From Neoceratodus forsteri (Eukaryota > Chordata > Ceratodontiformes > Ceratodontidae): a stretch of 64,000 nt of DNA. This document shows positions 12,195-22,477 of the stretch, one piece after another. Numbering within the stretch: position 1 is the stretch's first letter; the number at the start of each line of letters is the position of its first letter. The DNA lies in NCBI GenBank assembly GCA_016271365.2, contig CM028131.1, forward strand, positions 175,216,501 to 175,280,500, given 5' to 3'. A program made the position numbers and the translations under genes. The notes under the pieces were generated by a model, which saw only the letters and a list, made by a program, of their open reading frames with translations, was not told where the DNA came from and searched no databases.

Positions 12195-13035
12195 GGAAAG
12201 CAATTCTATTGTTTTGGAAGTAGCTGTTTATAAAAAAAAATAAATATATCCAAAGCAAGATTAGCATCAGGAATCAAATCTAAATAAGATCAGTCAATAC
12301 TGGACATTTCCAAGAAAAACGCATAAAAATAACATTTTTTTAAATTACGAAACTGAACTGTATGTGGAGGAAAATGAGAATTTTTAAATGTCAAAACACA
12401 GAAAATTGCCAAATGGTCACTAACTGCTGCATCCAAAACACTAGCTGATAACATGTTTTCTCTATTTGTAAAAACTCAGTCCAGTAATGAATGGTTCAAA
12501 CTAATCAAAATTCAGCATAGTTGAGATACTAAGTAACTGAAGCAAATGATAAGATTGCAATACGGATTCATACTCAGAAAACACAGTGACTAAGCCAATT
12601 TCAATTAACATCACCAAATCCCCAAAAATCATGTAATCCAACATAGGGCTCAGCATCCATCAAGAAATCAACCAAACCAGATAAACAGTTTTTAAGGAGG
12701 TTATATAAAAAACCTAAAATAATTTGTTCATGTTCACCCAATACCAAGTGAAGAAGAAGCCACTCATTTAAAGAATTTGATAGCTCACTGTTTGCGACCA
12801 AAGTTACCTGCAAATGCTCATTAAAATAAACAGCAACACCACCCCTTTTTTTCCTACACCTTCTGTTCTGTCTGATGACTCTGTACCCTGGCAGGGTACA
12901 CAGGCTATCCAGAAAAGATTGTAATCAAGATTCAGTAACTCCTGAAATGTCCAGATGGTAGAAGTCAACAATATTTTTCCAATTCATCCCTTTAAGAATT
13001 AGACTACAAGCACTCATATGTAGACTTTCTAAACC
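12195..13035 (-). mobile_element. LINE endonuclease remnant (minus strand)
   Basis: Minus-strand translation from about 13020 gives DISGVTES, then LPGYRVIRQNRR, RGGVAVYFNEHLQ, an ILGFLY core (where YRPP is expected) and WGFGDVN (decayed GDFN). Further left it continues as a stop-filled sequence with short matches (SVTQYLNYAEF). This is an APE-type endonuclease of a LINE family different from the adjacent CR1. No RT follows before the CR1 boundary at about 12190. Confidence 0.65.
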
Positions 13036-13143
13036 ATAAGCATGATAGCAGGGGACAGATTCAGCAGAGGGAAGGGGTCCAGGGTTAGATTAAACATTGC
13101 CAGATAGTAAAAACAAACACAGACTTAAAACACAAAATGAAAT

Positions 13144-13762
13144 AGGGCCGGCCCGCCAGCGTAGCAGTAGGGCTACCGCTCATGGCACCAGCGACCTGGT
13201 TCAGGAACGGACTCGGGAGGCTGGAGGGGTGGCAGGGGGGATGTAGGATTGAGCACCTAGAGGTTGCTCTGTTCCTCCAGGGAGGGGTGGGTTGCAGATC
13301 CCACTGCTTTACCATCACCTGGGTGACCACAGGTGGAGGTGCAGCGAGACAGCATGCAGCAGGGTGGGATGATGTCAGACAGGAGCTGGAGTGCTGGCTC
13401 ATCATGACACGCCCTGCCACTAGGCTTCCCTAGTGTGCCGACATCCTGAGGGCTGGGACCAGAAAACATGAAAAAAAAACATCAGGCACCTGAAGATGGG
13501 ACCTGGATGTCCAGAGAAATCCATAAACAGGCTCCATAGAATGGGTCGATGAGGCCTCCTGATGCACATTTAGGGACTGAAGGAGACTACTGGGGGTCTC
13601 TTTCCTCTCCACCTGGGGGGGGTAAACAAAGGCAGGATGGAGGTAGGCTCACCGGCACATGGAGGGAGATACCTAGGGTAGACCTACAAGAATGCACACA
13701 GTATAGGGCTCCCCGAAGATAGGAGCTTCACGTGGTGAGTAAGTGAGCAAAAAAAAATAAAA
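13144..13762 (+). mobile_element. Retroposed insertion with 17-bp target-site duplications and poly-A tail
   Basis: The 17-mer AAAACACAAAATGAAAT occurs at 13127-13143 and again at 13763-13779. Between them lies a 619-base insert that is GC-rich compared with its flanks and ends in an A-rich tail (from 13749). Duplicated target plus 3' poly-A is the hallmark of target-primed reverse transcription. The body begins AGGGCCGGCCCGCCAGCG. It has no long credible frame and no clear tRNA boxes, so it may be a new SINE, a retrocopy of a non-coding transcript or a short LINE derivative. The 12 bases CTCGGGAGGCTG inside resemble 7SL RNA but are too short to count. Confidence 0.7.
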
Positions 13763-13779
13763 AAAACACAAAATGAAAT

Positions 13780-14230
13780 TACTTTCCTAACAAAGAATTA
13801 ACATCCGCCAAACATCTGCTTTGTAACAAAAAGCTAGCACCCAAACTCAGTCTGCTTGATAACAGCCAAAAATAACATCATCTTACCTCAGAATGATCTA
13901 ACCTGATTAAACAATTTGTCATAGAATAATCAAATTTGCAACAAGGGGAAGAGAAACGGTTGTGTATGATTGGTCAACTTGCATCGGCTGACCATACATT
14001 AATCCTCAATTAATATATGGTTGTGTTTGCCAACAACCTTCTCTGAGATGTCAGAAGCTACCACAAAAGAAATTAACTCACAGCAAATAAAGCAACTCAA
14101 TAAGATAATCACCCCACCCCTAGGATCAGCATACTTCCCATTCTCAGCAATAAATACAATAAGAAATACAAATAAATATAAACAGATTAAAAAAGTATCA
14201 CAATAAAATTCAGCAGAGTGCTATGACAAT
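13780..14230. other. Unassigned AT-rich sequence
   Basis: Low-complexity A-rich DNA with one 61-codon frame of no recognisable content. No element boundary seen. Confidence 0.5.
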
Positions 14231-14925
14231 GCCATGCCACTTTACCACCACTTCACAGCCCACTGAGTAGCCACTACAGACACCACCGTGTCTTGGCTTG
14301 TTTGGATTTAAGCACAGTAGCCCCTCCTTTTGGCACTGCCACTACCAATAGGAGTGAGGCTTCATGACAAGGAGGAAGCTGAAAACTGGCTCAGTACTGC
14401 ACTCAGTATTTAACACTGGGGCATGCAACAGCTTTGGGAAAAGCATTCATTTTATAACAGAAACAGCCACAGTCACACAGCAGGATAACAACTTGTAAGC
14501 AGCACAGTTACTCTTAACAGCCAATCTCCCAATCACAACACAGGGTTACCAGAGTTCACCAGGCAAGATGTTTCACCACTCTAGCTTCCCATACAAACAG
14601 GGCTGGCAAGACGATGAAGCTGTAAAATTTATATGGGTTGCCTGCAGGAGCCTACCACACTCCCACAGACTCCCTGTCACTTTGCCACCATTTCGCTGCC
14701 CACTCAGCAAACCACTACAGATACCGCCGCATCTGTGCTTGGCGGGATTTAAGCACAGTAGCCCCTCCTGTCAGCACTGCTACTACCAATAGGAGTGGGG
14801 CTTCAGGACAAGTGGGAAGCTGAAACTCGGCTCAGTACTGCAGTCAGTGGGATGCAGGCAAGTATTTAACACAGGCAGATGCAACAGTCATGAAAAGAGT
14901 ATTCACTTTAAAACAGAAACAAAAT
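14231..14925. repeat. Two direct copies of a roughly 240-255 bp block, 440 bp apart
   Basis: Blocks at 14231-14466 and 14671-14925 match in order: CACTTTRCCACCA, CCACTACAGA, GATTTAAGCACAGTAGCCCC, TACCAATAGGAGTG, CTCAGTACTGCA, GTATTTAACAC and AACAGAAACA. Each contains a CCAAT-box-like CCAATAGG and a TTTAA word, so they could be paired LTR or promoter fragments, or a two-unit satellite. The spacer (14467-14670) is not duplicated. No protein is recognisable. Confidence 0.7.
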
Positions 14926-14993
14926 ACCATGGCAAAATGGTTGCCACACCCTCTAGGAGGAACAAACCCTTACCTCTCAAGGAGAACCCATCG

Positions 14994-15325
14994 CTGACCT
15001 TCTGCTCCAGCTGCTTGCGTCATGGAGGGTGAGCATTTCAACATCCCTGACTGTTTCTCCTCCCTGATGGACACCATGCTAGCCCTGGGAGCTGCATCTT
15101 GACATTTGCTTTCTTCATGCTGTGGTGTTCCACCAATCATGTGGAAAGGGGCTGAAAGCATGAATTTTAAACTCCACTTGGAATTTTTCCAGCTAGCACT
15201 TTCACTGTGCTACCAGAAGCCACTGACCTTCCACTACAGCTGTTCCGGTCATGAGGGGTGTGCATTTCAACACCCTTGACTCCCCCCCCCCATGAACATC
15301 ATGCCAGCCCTGGGAGACACACCTG
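14994..15325. repeat. Two direct copies of a roughly 105-bp block, 230 bp apart
   Basis: CTGACCTTC...CAGCTG...GTCATG..GGGTG.GCATTTCAACA and ATGCYAGCCCTGGGAG occur at 14994-15100 and again at 15224-15325. They follow directly on the 440-bp pair, which suggests a single complex repeat unit that spans 14.2-15.3 kb. Confidence 0.65.
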
Positions 15326-16200
15326 GAAACCTCCATGCTACAGAATGATCCAACTGTCAGGTGGCAGGGGGAAAAGCTTGCCCTCCTCCTTTCCAGCAGC
15401 CCAATCTTTGTGGCCATTATTTCTTTTTTTAATTTACATTTTTCACTCCCCATGCACCAGGGGCAGGAACTCCACCCCAAGTTGCCTGCCCACCAGCCCA
15501 ACCACCGCCAACCAACCCGAGACCCCCTACTGCTTGCACTCCATGGCGGGGCCAGGAAGGGAGTTTCCTCATCCTCAGAGCACAATCCAAATCCAGGGAG
15601 GTGGTGGTGGTGGTGGACCAGCAAAACAGGATGAGGCTTCATGAAGCTCCCAGCTGCAATTTTCTGCTTTTCTGGTGACCCCCCTTCCTCCCAATGCATG
15701 ACCACGCATGTGTGAGGGCATGCATATGCAACGATCGCTGGCTGCTTGCCATCCCAGCCTGCACCACCCCCCAGCCCCCACCAGAAGGTGGCCAACAGGT
15801 GAGGTGACAATCCCTCCCTCCCTTCCTGAGAAAGGAGAGGACAGCAGTCCTCTGGATGTTTGATCCTCTCTTACTCCTGCCAACCCACAATGGCCCAGGC
15901 TCGTTCCTGAATCCAGGTTGCTGGAATGGCACGAGGTGTGGTGTCCAGCACCTCAACCTCCAGCACCACTGGGCTGACTGTGGTACTCTCCTTTCTAAGG
16001 ACCAAGATCAAAGGACAAGGAGTCTGCATGAAGTAGGCCATTTGCCAACCATGCTGCTCCACTGACACCTTACCCTCCCTTCACTGCCTGGTATTCTAAA
16101 GACTTTGGACACTACTGTACATTCCTCTACCAAAGGTATCTTTTATTTTGCTTCTTGCCTATTTTACTACACCCTCAGCCATATTCTATCTAGTTCATAC
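15326..16200. other. GC-rich stretch, no gene recognised
   Basis: Both strands carry open frames here, the longest being 202 codons on the minus strand at 15202-15810. Their translations are rich in W, G, H and P with no domain. The overlapping frames on both strands are best explained by high GC content and few stop codons. A GGTGGTGGTGGTGG run lies near 15600. I do not call a gene. Confidence 0.5.
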
Positions 16201-16654
16201 TAAGGTTCATACTAATGAAGAACAGGAGTGATAAGGCTGTTACACCATATTGCTCCAAATGAAGTGTAATAACTTAGTGTACCACCATTCAACAGGCATT
16301 TGTCTAATTTGTTTTTAAATACAGACCTACATTTACTAATTATTATGTTTAATGGTAAAGAGTTCCATGAATTAATAACTTGTTGCATAAAAAAAAAAAA
16401 ATGATTTTTGTTGTTTTGAATATTTCTCGTTATTTTGATAACTTCTTGTGTTCCTGTTTGTTTACAGTTAAAATTTAGCTCAGTTAGAATGTATGGTACT
16501 TGCATAATTTGAAATAGCATTACCAGGTCCCCCTTAAGTGTCGCTGTTCTAGAGTAATTAGATTCAGGTGTTCAAGGCATGATTGATATGATAAAGCTCT
16601 TATACCAGAAATGGCCTTAGTTGTCTCCCACTGTACTTTTTCTACATATTTGAC

Positions 16655-16768
16655 GTCACAGCATTTATAAGAACGAGGTACCTTTGTAAACGAGTCTTTG
16701 ACTCAAAGGTTGTAAAACTGATCTCAACAATAAATAAATAAATAAATAAATAAATAAAAAAATCAGGA
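16655..16768 (+). mobile_element. Very short L2-type 3' tail inserted into the minus-strand LINE
   Basis: The sequence GAGGTACCTTTGTAAACG...TTGACTCAAAGGTTGTAAAA followed by AATAAATAAATAAATAAA matches the L2-type tail at 3988-4065. It splits the host LINE between its YRAYGSPHPD segment and its VEKVQWETTK segment. The insert is only about 100 bases, so it is an extremely 5'-truncated copy. Confidence 0.8.
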
Positions 16769-17284
16769 TGAGGGCTCCCATATGCTCTATAGAATAGAAA
16801 TAAGACTGCCTTATCTCTAGATCTGATGTTTTTTTTTAGTTATTCATAGTACTTGAGTTGCATGATTGATGGCTTCAGATGTCTGAGTTGTTTGATTGAA
16901 TTTATCCATTGTGATTATGCCAAAGTCCTTCTCATTAGTAGATTGAGATAATATTGTATTACAAAGCATGGAAGGATTTATTTTGTTCTTGGTCCCTAGA
17001 TGCATATCCTTCCATTTGTGTGTATTGAATTTCATCTCCCATTTAATAGCCCATGTTGTCAATTTATCAGGGTATCCTGTATTAATTTGTGATCAGCTGG
17101 TGTGAGACATTTACCCCCAAGTTGCGTATCGTATTTGATTGACCATAAAGTTAAGTCCCTTGTTAGGTCAGTAATAAAGATGTTAAAGAGTAGGGGCTCC
17201 AGTACTGATCCCTGTGGAACTCTGCTAGATACATTATAATTTCAAGATTTATGATCTCAAATGATTACACACTGTTGTCTGTCC

Positions 17285-17595
17285 TCTAGGGATCCACCAA
17301 GCCACACCAACAACCAAGTTGTCAAAATGCGGCACAGTGACACCAACAATGTTGACTTGAAAATTTTCACCTTTCAGACATTAAGTTTTTTTTTTTTTGC
17401 AGGAGGCTGTACCTCTCACACCCCCCATATCCAAGTCAGAGTTTATTCAAAGAGGGAGAAATACCAGTGAAATATTCAAAATGTTGCCATTGGGTCCATT
17501 AGAGCGAGAACCTCGAAACTGTCACTGTAATGGATTTCAATGTCAAAATTTTTATATTTCAATGATATATAGTCATGTAGCTAGTTAGCTGTCCA
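17285..17595. mobile_element. Unidentified 300-bp insertion in LINE RT
   Basis: The RT reading of the surrounding LINE is interrupted between its VPQGSV block (near 17220) and its DFSKALDLVPH block (near 17680). The insert holds a T12 run at 17387-17398 and short AT-rich inverted motifs (TTGACTTGAAAATTTT; CAAAATTTTTATATTTCAA). No coding content. It may be a MITE or a SINE. The family is not recognised. Confidence 0.45.
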
Positions 17596-17944
17596 GTTCA
17601 TTAATCTTTCATTTATATTTTCTTCTCCCATCTATTGAAAAATGGCCCAGTGTGGCACAAGGTCTAAAGCTTTAGAGAAATCCAGGTCGATGATATCACA
17701 TGGAGTTCCTTGGTCCAAAGTGCTGCCTATTTTTTCATAGAAAGACAGTATATTTGTTATGCAAGATTTTCCTGGTGTGAATCCTTGTTGCTCATGGTCC
17801 GTAGCAATCATCATACTGACTATGTTTTTTAATAACACCTTTGAGCATTTTTCCTGGAATAGAAGTTAGATTCATTGGCCTATAGTTATTGGGGTCAGAT
17901 TTACTTCCCTTTTTATGGCTGCCTGGACATAGCTCTGCAGATGT

Positions 17945-18400
17945 TTTGCAATGTCTAGGAGTATGAAAGAGGACTGTGGAAGCACATGACTGGATTTCTC
18001 AGTCATGTACTCCCATAGTGGTGCAGCAAGATTCCCATAATCTGCCATAAGTGCATCCCTCCCCTCCATGGCCACATAAGCCTCCCCCCTGTGGGGGCAC
18101 TATTTTTTTCCACCCATCACTTCTGCAGTTGTGGGTGGAAAAAAATAGCCCACCATGTCCAAGATGGCAGCTGCAAGCTTTATACACGTGTGCAAGAATC
18201 GCACATGCATACCTATGTCACAGTGGCCATCTTGGGCATGGCGGGCTATTTCTTGCACATGTGCAGTGATTATCAGTCACTGCACTTGCACGAGACTCAC
18301 AGAGGTACAGCTTCAGCTGAGATGAGAGCTCCAAGTATTCTTTCTCTTGGGCTCACTTCACTGCAGCAGTCATAGAGGCTCTGACCAGAATCTGCTTAGT
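17945..18400. mobile_element. Hairpin-bearing insertion in LINE RT
   Basis: Two nested inverted pairs are visible. ACTATTTTTTTCCACCCATC (18103-18122) pairs with GTGGGTGGAAAAAAATAG (18129-18148), and AGCCCACCATGTCCAAGATGG (near 18148) pairs with CCATCTTGGGCATGGCGGGCT (near 18231). The flanking LINE RT resumes on both sides. The insertion boundaries are approximate. Confidence 0.55.
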
Positions 18401-19854
18401 ATAGGTGTGACTAGTGCTGTTTTCCAGTCACCTGGAATTTGTCTGGGATTTAAAAAAAAACTTCAAATATCATTTTAGTGGGGTTATTACACTGTTAAGC
18501 ATGATCTTGAGAATTGTAACTGAAATATTGTCAGGACCTGGTGCTAAATTCTGTTTTAATTTAGTATGTTTTCTCTAATAACTTCTTGTGGGATTAAAGT
18601 TTGAGGGGTGTCATGAGTGTTAAGGGGGTTATAGTTTAAGCTGCATATATTTTGCAAAAGTGTCTATTAAAGACATTGGCCATTTCTATTGGGTCAGAAA
18701 TTGTGAGATCCCCTTCTGAAACTGGACCTACACATTGTCTTTAATTTTTGAGGGAGTTGATATAGCTAAATAAGGCCATGCTATTTGTTTTATTTGTGTT
18801 TGTTGCTAACTTTAGTTCCATGGATTGTTTTGCCTTTTTTATTGTATATTTAGTTGTTTTTTTTTAAACAGAAATTTGTAATTGGCCTATAGCTACGTGG
18901 TATGGTTTATCATGTATTTTTGTAAGCCCTGTTCTTTTTGTTAATTATTTTTTTAATTTTATTTGTTAACTGTTTTGGTCTCATCCCACTGCTGCTGCTA
19001 TGTTTTTAGATTTGGGGAATGTTACTGTTGCAGATTGTTAGTAAAGTATTTTTTAATTCTTTCCACATCTCATTTGCTCCTTCATTGGAAAATGAGTTAT
19101 TCCAGTCTATGTTGTCAAGCTTATTGTTTATACTAAAATTGCCTTCCTTAGAATATAGGAATATTTCTGTGAGGCCCTCAGTTTTCTGTTTATGTATATT
19201 AAAGTTAAACAAAACAGTTTTATGATAGCTGTTTCCTAGTGGAGGGTCTGTATGGCATGCTTTTTTTTAAGAGTATCAGAACTTATAACCAAGTCTGAAA
19301 TGTTACTCCCTCTGGTAGGTTTCTGTAAGTGCTGTGTTGATCCCTGTTGTTCAATCATTGTTATTAAATGTTTTGCAGCACTTGAAGTGGCAGTATTTCT
19401 CTCACAGTCAAGATTCAAGCCCCTCATGAATAGAACATGACTCAAATCATTGGCTGTTTTGAGTTCAGACAGGATTTTAGAAGTAATTTCTAAACTTGCA
19501 TCTGGTGCCCTATAACACATTCCTATAGATATGGGTGGCGTGGAAGGGGGACATTAATTTGACAAATAGAGTTTCAGTTTCAGTGCTGTTTTTTTTTTTG
19601 GTGGATTTTAGTTTGAAAGTTTAATATTTATACAATCTACAGTATGATTTTTTTTTCTGCACATGTTCTAGCACAGGAAAAACACTAGAGATTGTCACTC
19701 TGCAACCTTTAGCTTTCAGACTGTTTCCCAGAGACAAAAGAGCATAGCAAATAACTTTTTCATGAGATCTACCTATGGCATCATTACCACCAAGATGTAG
19801 AACCACGTCTGTGTTTCTAGTATAATTTTTTTTATAATATTAGCGATTCTCACA

Positions 19855-20053
19855 TGACATACAGATTTAGTTGTTGCCATATTGGCCCTTGTAAGAACAG
19901 ATCCAGAAGCAAATGGTTTGATACCCTTTATTGGACAAACATAGATGTTAAAAGAAGAACAATGACTGAAGAAATTTTCTTCTTGTAACATCTTTTTTGT
20001 AACACCTATATTGGTCCAATAAAATGTATCAAACCATTTGCTTCTGGATCAAT
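19855..20053. mobile_element. Hairpin repeat, related to 47303-47465
   Basis: GATCCAGAAGCAAATGGTTT (near 19908) and its complement AAACCATTTGCTTCTGGATC (near 20030) face each other, as do TTATTGGAC and GTCCAATAA. The left arm (CATACAGATTTAGTT... to AAGAAGAAC) is also present in the same orientation inside the L2 at 47303-47465. This is an interspersed family. Here it forms an inverted pair inside the LINE ORF1. Confidence 0.7.
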
Positions 20054-20632
20054 TCTCACTTGGACATCTTTTACCCTAGCTCCAGTGAGACAGGTTACAA
20101 AGGTGGTCATTTTGTTAGTACTGCAGATGGTGGAGTCTGTACAATGGATGTTGGAGTCCTCTACTATTATTTTGTTTTTGTGGTATTCTATCTGAGACAT
20201 TTGGGATGGGTTCATTGTTTGGTAGAATTTCATTTAATCCCTCATATCTATTTGAGAGGGTTGTATCTATTGCTTTGTTAAGTGCATGTCTTCCTTAAAT
20301 TCTCTTTTTAGATCACTCAGCCAAATACCATTCTGATCCTTCACTCTCAAAATCTTCTCTTCCTCTTTTTGAACTCCTTAGAATTCCAGATATTGTATCT
20401 GAATCATCCACATCATTCCTATTTATTTTTAAGTATCTCCCTGTGTTTGTTCTAAAATTGTGTTCTCTGCAGAGATTGATTGTATGAAGGAGGCAATGTT
20501 ATCTTTTTTCTGTATCTGTGTGATTGTATTGATTGCAAGCTTAAGAAATGTTATTTCCTCAATCATTGCAGTATATGCAATAAATTTACCACAAGTTAAA
20601 AACGTCATTGTCCTGGATTCCCCCTTTTTCCC

Positions 20633-20965
20633 TCACAAAAAGACAGAGACCATTATTTGTTGTTGTGCTCAGATCGGCAATTAATTTATTTATTTATATA
20701 TATATATATATTTCCATGTTCCATTTTATCATCTTTTATTCTTGTATCTCTCACAATTTCATTTATTTTCATCCAATTATCAATCTCTGATCATCCTTCT
20801 TTCTTCCTCTTTTTGCTCCCCCCAGGTGAAAACCTGGGTGCCTTCTTCTTCTCCTTTCTGTTAGGTAACAGTGAAAACCGAGACTGCTTTCTCCTTCCAC
20901 TTCATCCTCTTTTCATCTTATTCCTTTTTCTTCCCCCCTCCCCTCCTCTCCCCCTTTTTCCCCCT
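20633..20965 (-). repeat. Split direct repeat B, outer copy
   Basis: This is the outer terminal repeat on the coding 3' side. It is followed, toward the A copy, by three short stem-loop motifs at 20971-21078. Confidence 0.88.
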
Positions 20966-20970
20966 TTTCT

Positions 20971-21078
20971 CTGCCATCCACCTTTGGCAGTCCAATAACC
21001 GTATTGTTTCCTGCCATCCACCTTTGGCAGTACAATAAATGTCCTACCGGACACATCTGTCATCCATCTTTTGACAGA
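20971..21078. repeat. Three stem-loop motifs between Ngaro repeats B and A
   Basis: CTGCCATCCACCTTTGGCAG occurs at 20971-20990 and 21011-21030, with a diverged third copy CTGTCATCCATCTTTTGACAG-like at 21058-21078. Each has self-complementary ends (CTGCCA/TGGCAG; CTGTCA/TGACAG), and the third keeps its pairing although its bases changed. They lie in the part of the element where recombination junctions would be formed. Confidence 0.8.
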
Positions 21079-21142
21079 CCTATCATACAGTCCCATATTG
21101 ACTGTCTTCCCCTTTGTTCTGTGTTGTAGGGTGGGTGGGAGG

Positions 21143-21289
21143 GATCAAAACTCCAGCAAAAGTGGCTGAACCACTCCGTTGCCCTTATGTACCTCCACTT
21201 GCCCCTCCCCTTACTGTTGCTTAGCCATTGTTCTATCCCCTGGCCCTCCCCTTCCTTCCTCCCTCCACTTCCGAGCACACCATCTTGAT
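21143..21289 (-). repeat. Split direct repeat A, 3' copy
   Basis: This is the second A copy, lying between the two B copies as expected for a split-direct-repeat element. It differs from the 5' copy by a few substitutions and small indels. Confidence 0.9.
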
Positions 21290-21344
21290 GGAAAGGGAAG
21301 AGGTGCACCAGGACAACCTGGTCTGACTCTAAAATGGGGCAAAT

Positions 21345-21670
21345 TCACAAAAAGATAGAGACCATTATTTGTTGTTGTGCTCAGATTGGCAATTAATTTA
21401 TTTATATATATAATTCCATGTTCCATTGTATCATCTTTTATTCTTATATCTCTCACAATTTCTTTTTTTTTCATTCATATATCAATCTCTGATCATCCCT
21501 CTTTCTTCCTCTTTTTGCTCCCCCCAGGTGAAAACCTGGGTGCCTTCTTCTCCTTTCTGTTAAGTAACGGTGAAAACCGAGACCACTTTCTCCTTCCGCT
21601 TCATCCTCTTTTCGTCTTATTCCTTTTTCTTTCCCCCCTCCCCTCCTCTCCTTCCCCCCCTTTTTTCCCC
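21345..21670 (-). repeat. Split direct repeat B, inner copy
   Basis: It matches 20633-20965 with about 90% identity by eye. Shared segments include AGAGACCATTATTTGTTGTT, CTCCCCCCAGGTGAAAACCT and a polypyrimidine end. It lies just downstream of the hydrolase frame. Confidence 0.88.
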
Positions 21671-21783
21671 ACTAGCTGGTCTCCAGCTTGCATTGATATC
21701 GCTTTCCCTTACTTAGGTATTGTCTCCCATAACTCTGGGGAACCATTTTCCAATCCTTTCTTCTTCTCTCCCTTACTTTTTTT

Positions 21784-22375
21784 TTATCCGTTTTTTGCAT
21801 GCCTCCTCCATGCTTCTATAAAACCCATTGTCTCTGTATTAAACATATCTATGGCTAGATCTGACAGGTGCACACCATCTGACCTGTAGAAATCTTCTAC
21901 CCACTCTTCCACACCATGCAATATTACTCGTCCTCCCATTTTCTTTACCAGTGTCCCTACCCTGTTCATCTTTCTCCTGGACCTAGCCACAGCTCTATGG
22001 CTGTGTTCATGTCTCCAAACCCTCCTTGGTATCATATCCAACCAGGCAAGGCATACCTTAGGCCACCACTGCTGTATTGTCTCTAAGTCCCTTTTTATCT
22101 GTATGTATGAGTCTACTCATGGCTTGCCCTCAAGGTCATTATCCCCTAAATGTATAATAATTAAGTATGGAATGGGTCGACGCTGCATTAGCTCTTTCAA
22201 GGTGGGGAGCAGTTGTTCCCATCTCATCCCACGAATGCCACACCATACCAATTTACATTGTTTCACATTCTGGTACAGTTGCTTTCCCCCAGCCTTTTTC
22301 TCAGCTCTCCTTTCTGCCCAATAAATATAAGGGTGGCCACAGATCCAGACTTTGTATTCCTCCCTCTTCCTATAG
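21784..22375 (-). pseudogene. Ngaro-associated SGNH/GDSL hydrolase
   Basis: Minus-strand reading from about 22375: KVWICGHPYIYWAERRA (block I), IRGMRWEQLLPTLKEL, YLIIIHLGDNDLEG (GxND-type block III), a stop at about 22120, then LDMIPRRVWRHE and SDGVHLSDLAIDMF (the Asp-x-x-His block V). Such esterase-like frames are known in some vertebrate Ngaro elements and in CR1 ORF1. The catalytic serine in block I (GHS) is proline here, and the frame has an internal stop, so it is inactive. The His and Asp of block V remain. Confidence 0.75.
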
Positions 22376-22477
22376 GGTTTAAAACAGAATAAATATATTT
22401 TATATGGTCTTATTTTCTCACCATAATATCACCTCTCCCCTGCCCCACCGTGGCTCCATATCTGTAACAAAACATAG

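Larger units (their letters stand above)
16205..20625 (-). mobile_element. Long minus-strand LINE (CR1/L2-related) with several insertions
   Basis: Order from the right. An ORF1 SGNH domain near 20230-19600 has VLHLGGNDAIGRS and VTISSVFPVL. The endonuclease C-half at 19550-19230 has CYRAPDASLE and RGLNLD, a decayed GDFNLD. The linker at 19212-19006 has MWKELKNTLL. RT begins near 18560 (LAPGPDNISV), then NYRPMNLTS near 17880, IDLDFSKALDLVPH near 17680, SRVPQGSVLEPLLF near 17220 and WEMKFNTHKW near 17030. The C-terminus at 16650-16212 has VEKVQWETTKAISGI and SWNSLPLNIIIS. The N-terminal half of the endonuclease is missing. The YADD box is reduced to a YDTQL-like remnant. Insertions lie at about 16655-16765, 17290-17590, 17945-18400 and 19855-20053. 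The Ngaro element abuts its 5' side. Confidence 0.8.

Noticed and set aside
13220..13240. CTCGGGAGGCTG resembling 7SL RNA
   Set aside because: Only 12 bases match and the neighbouring 7SL sequence is absent, so it is likely coincidence.
15202..15810. 202-codon minus-strand open frame that could be a gene
   Set aside because: The translation is W/G/H-rich with no domain, overlaps similar-length frames on the other strand, and lies in GC-rich sequence where open frames arise by chance.
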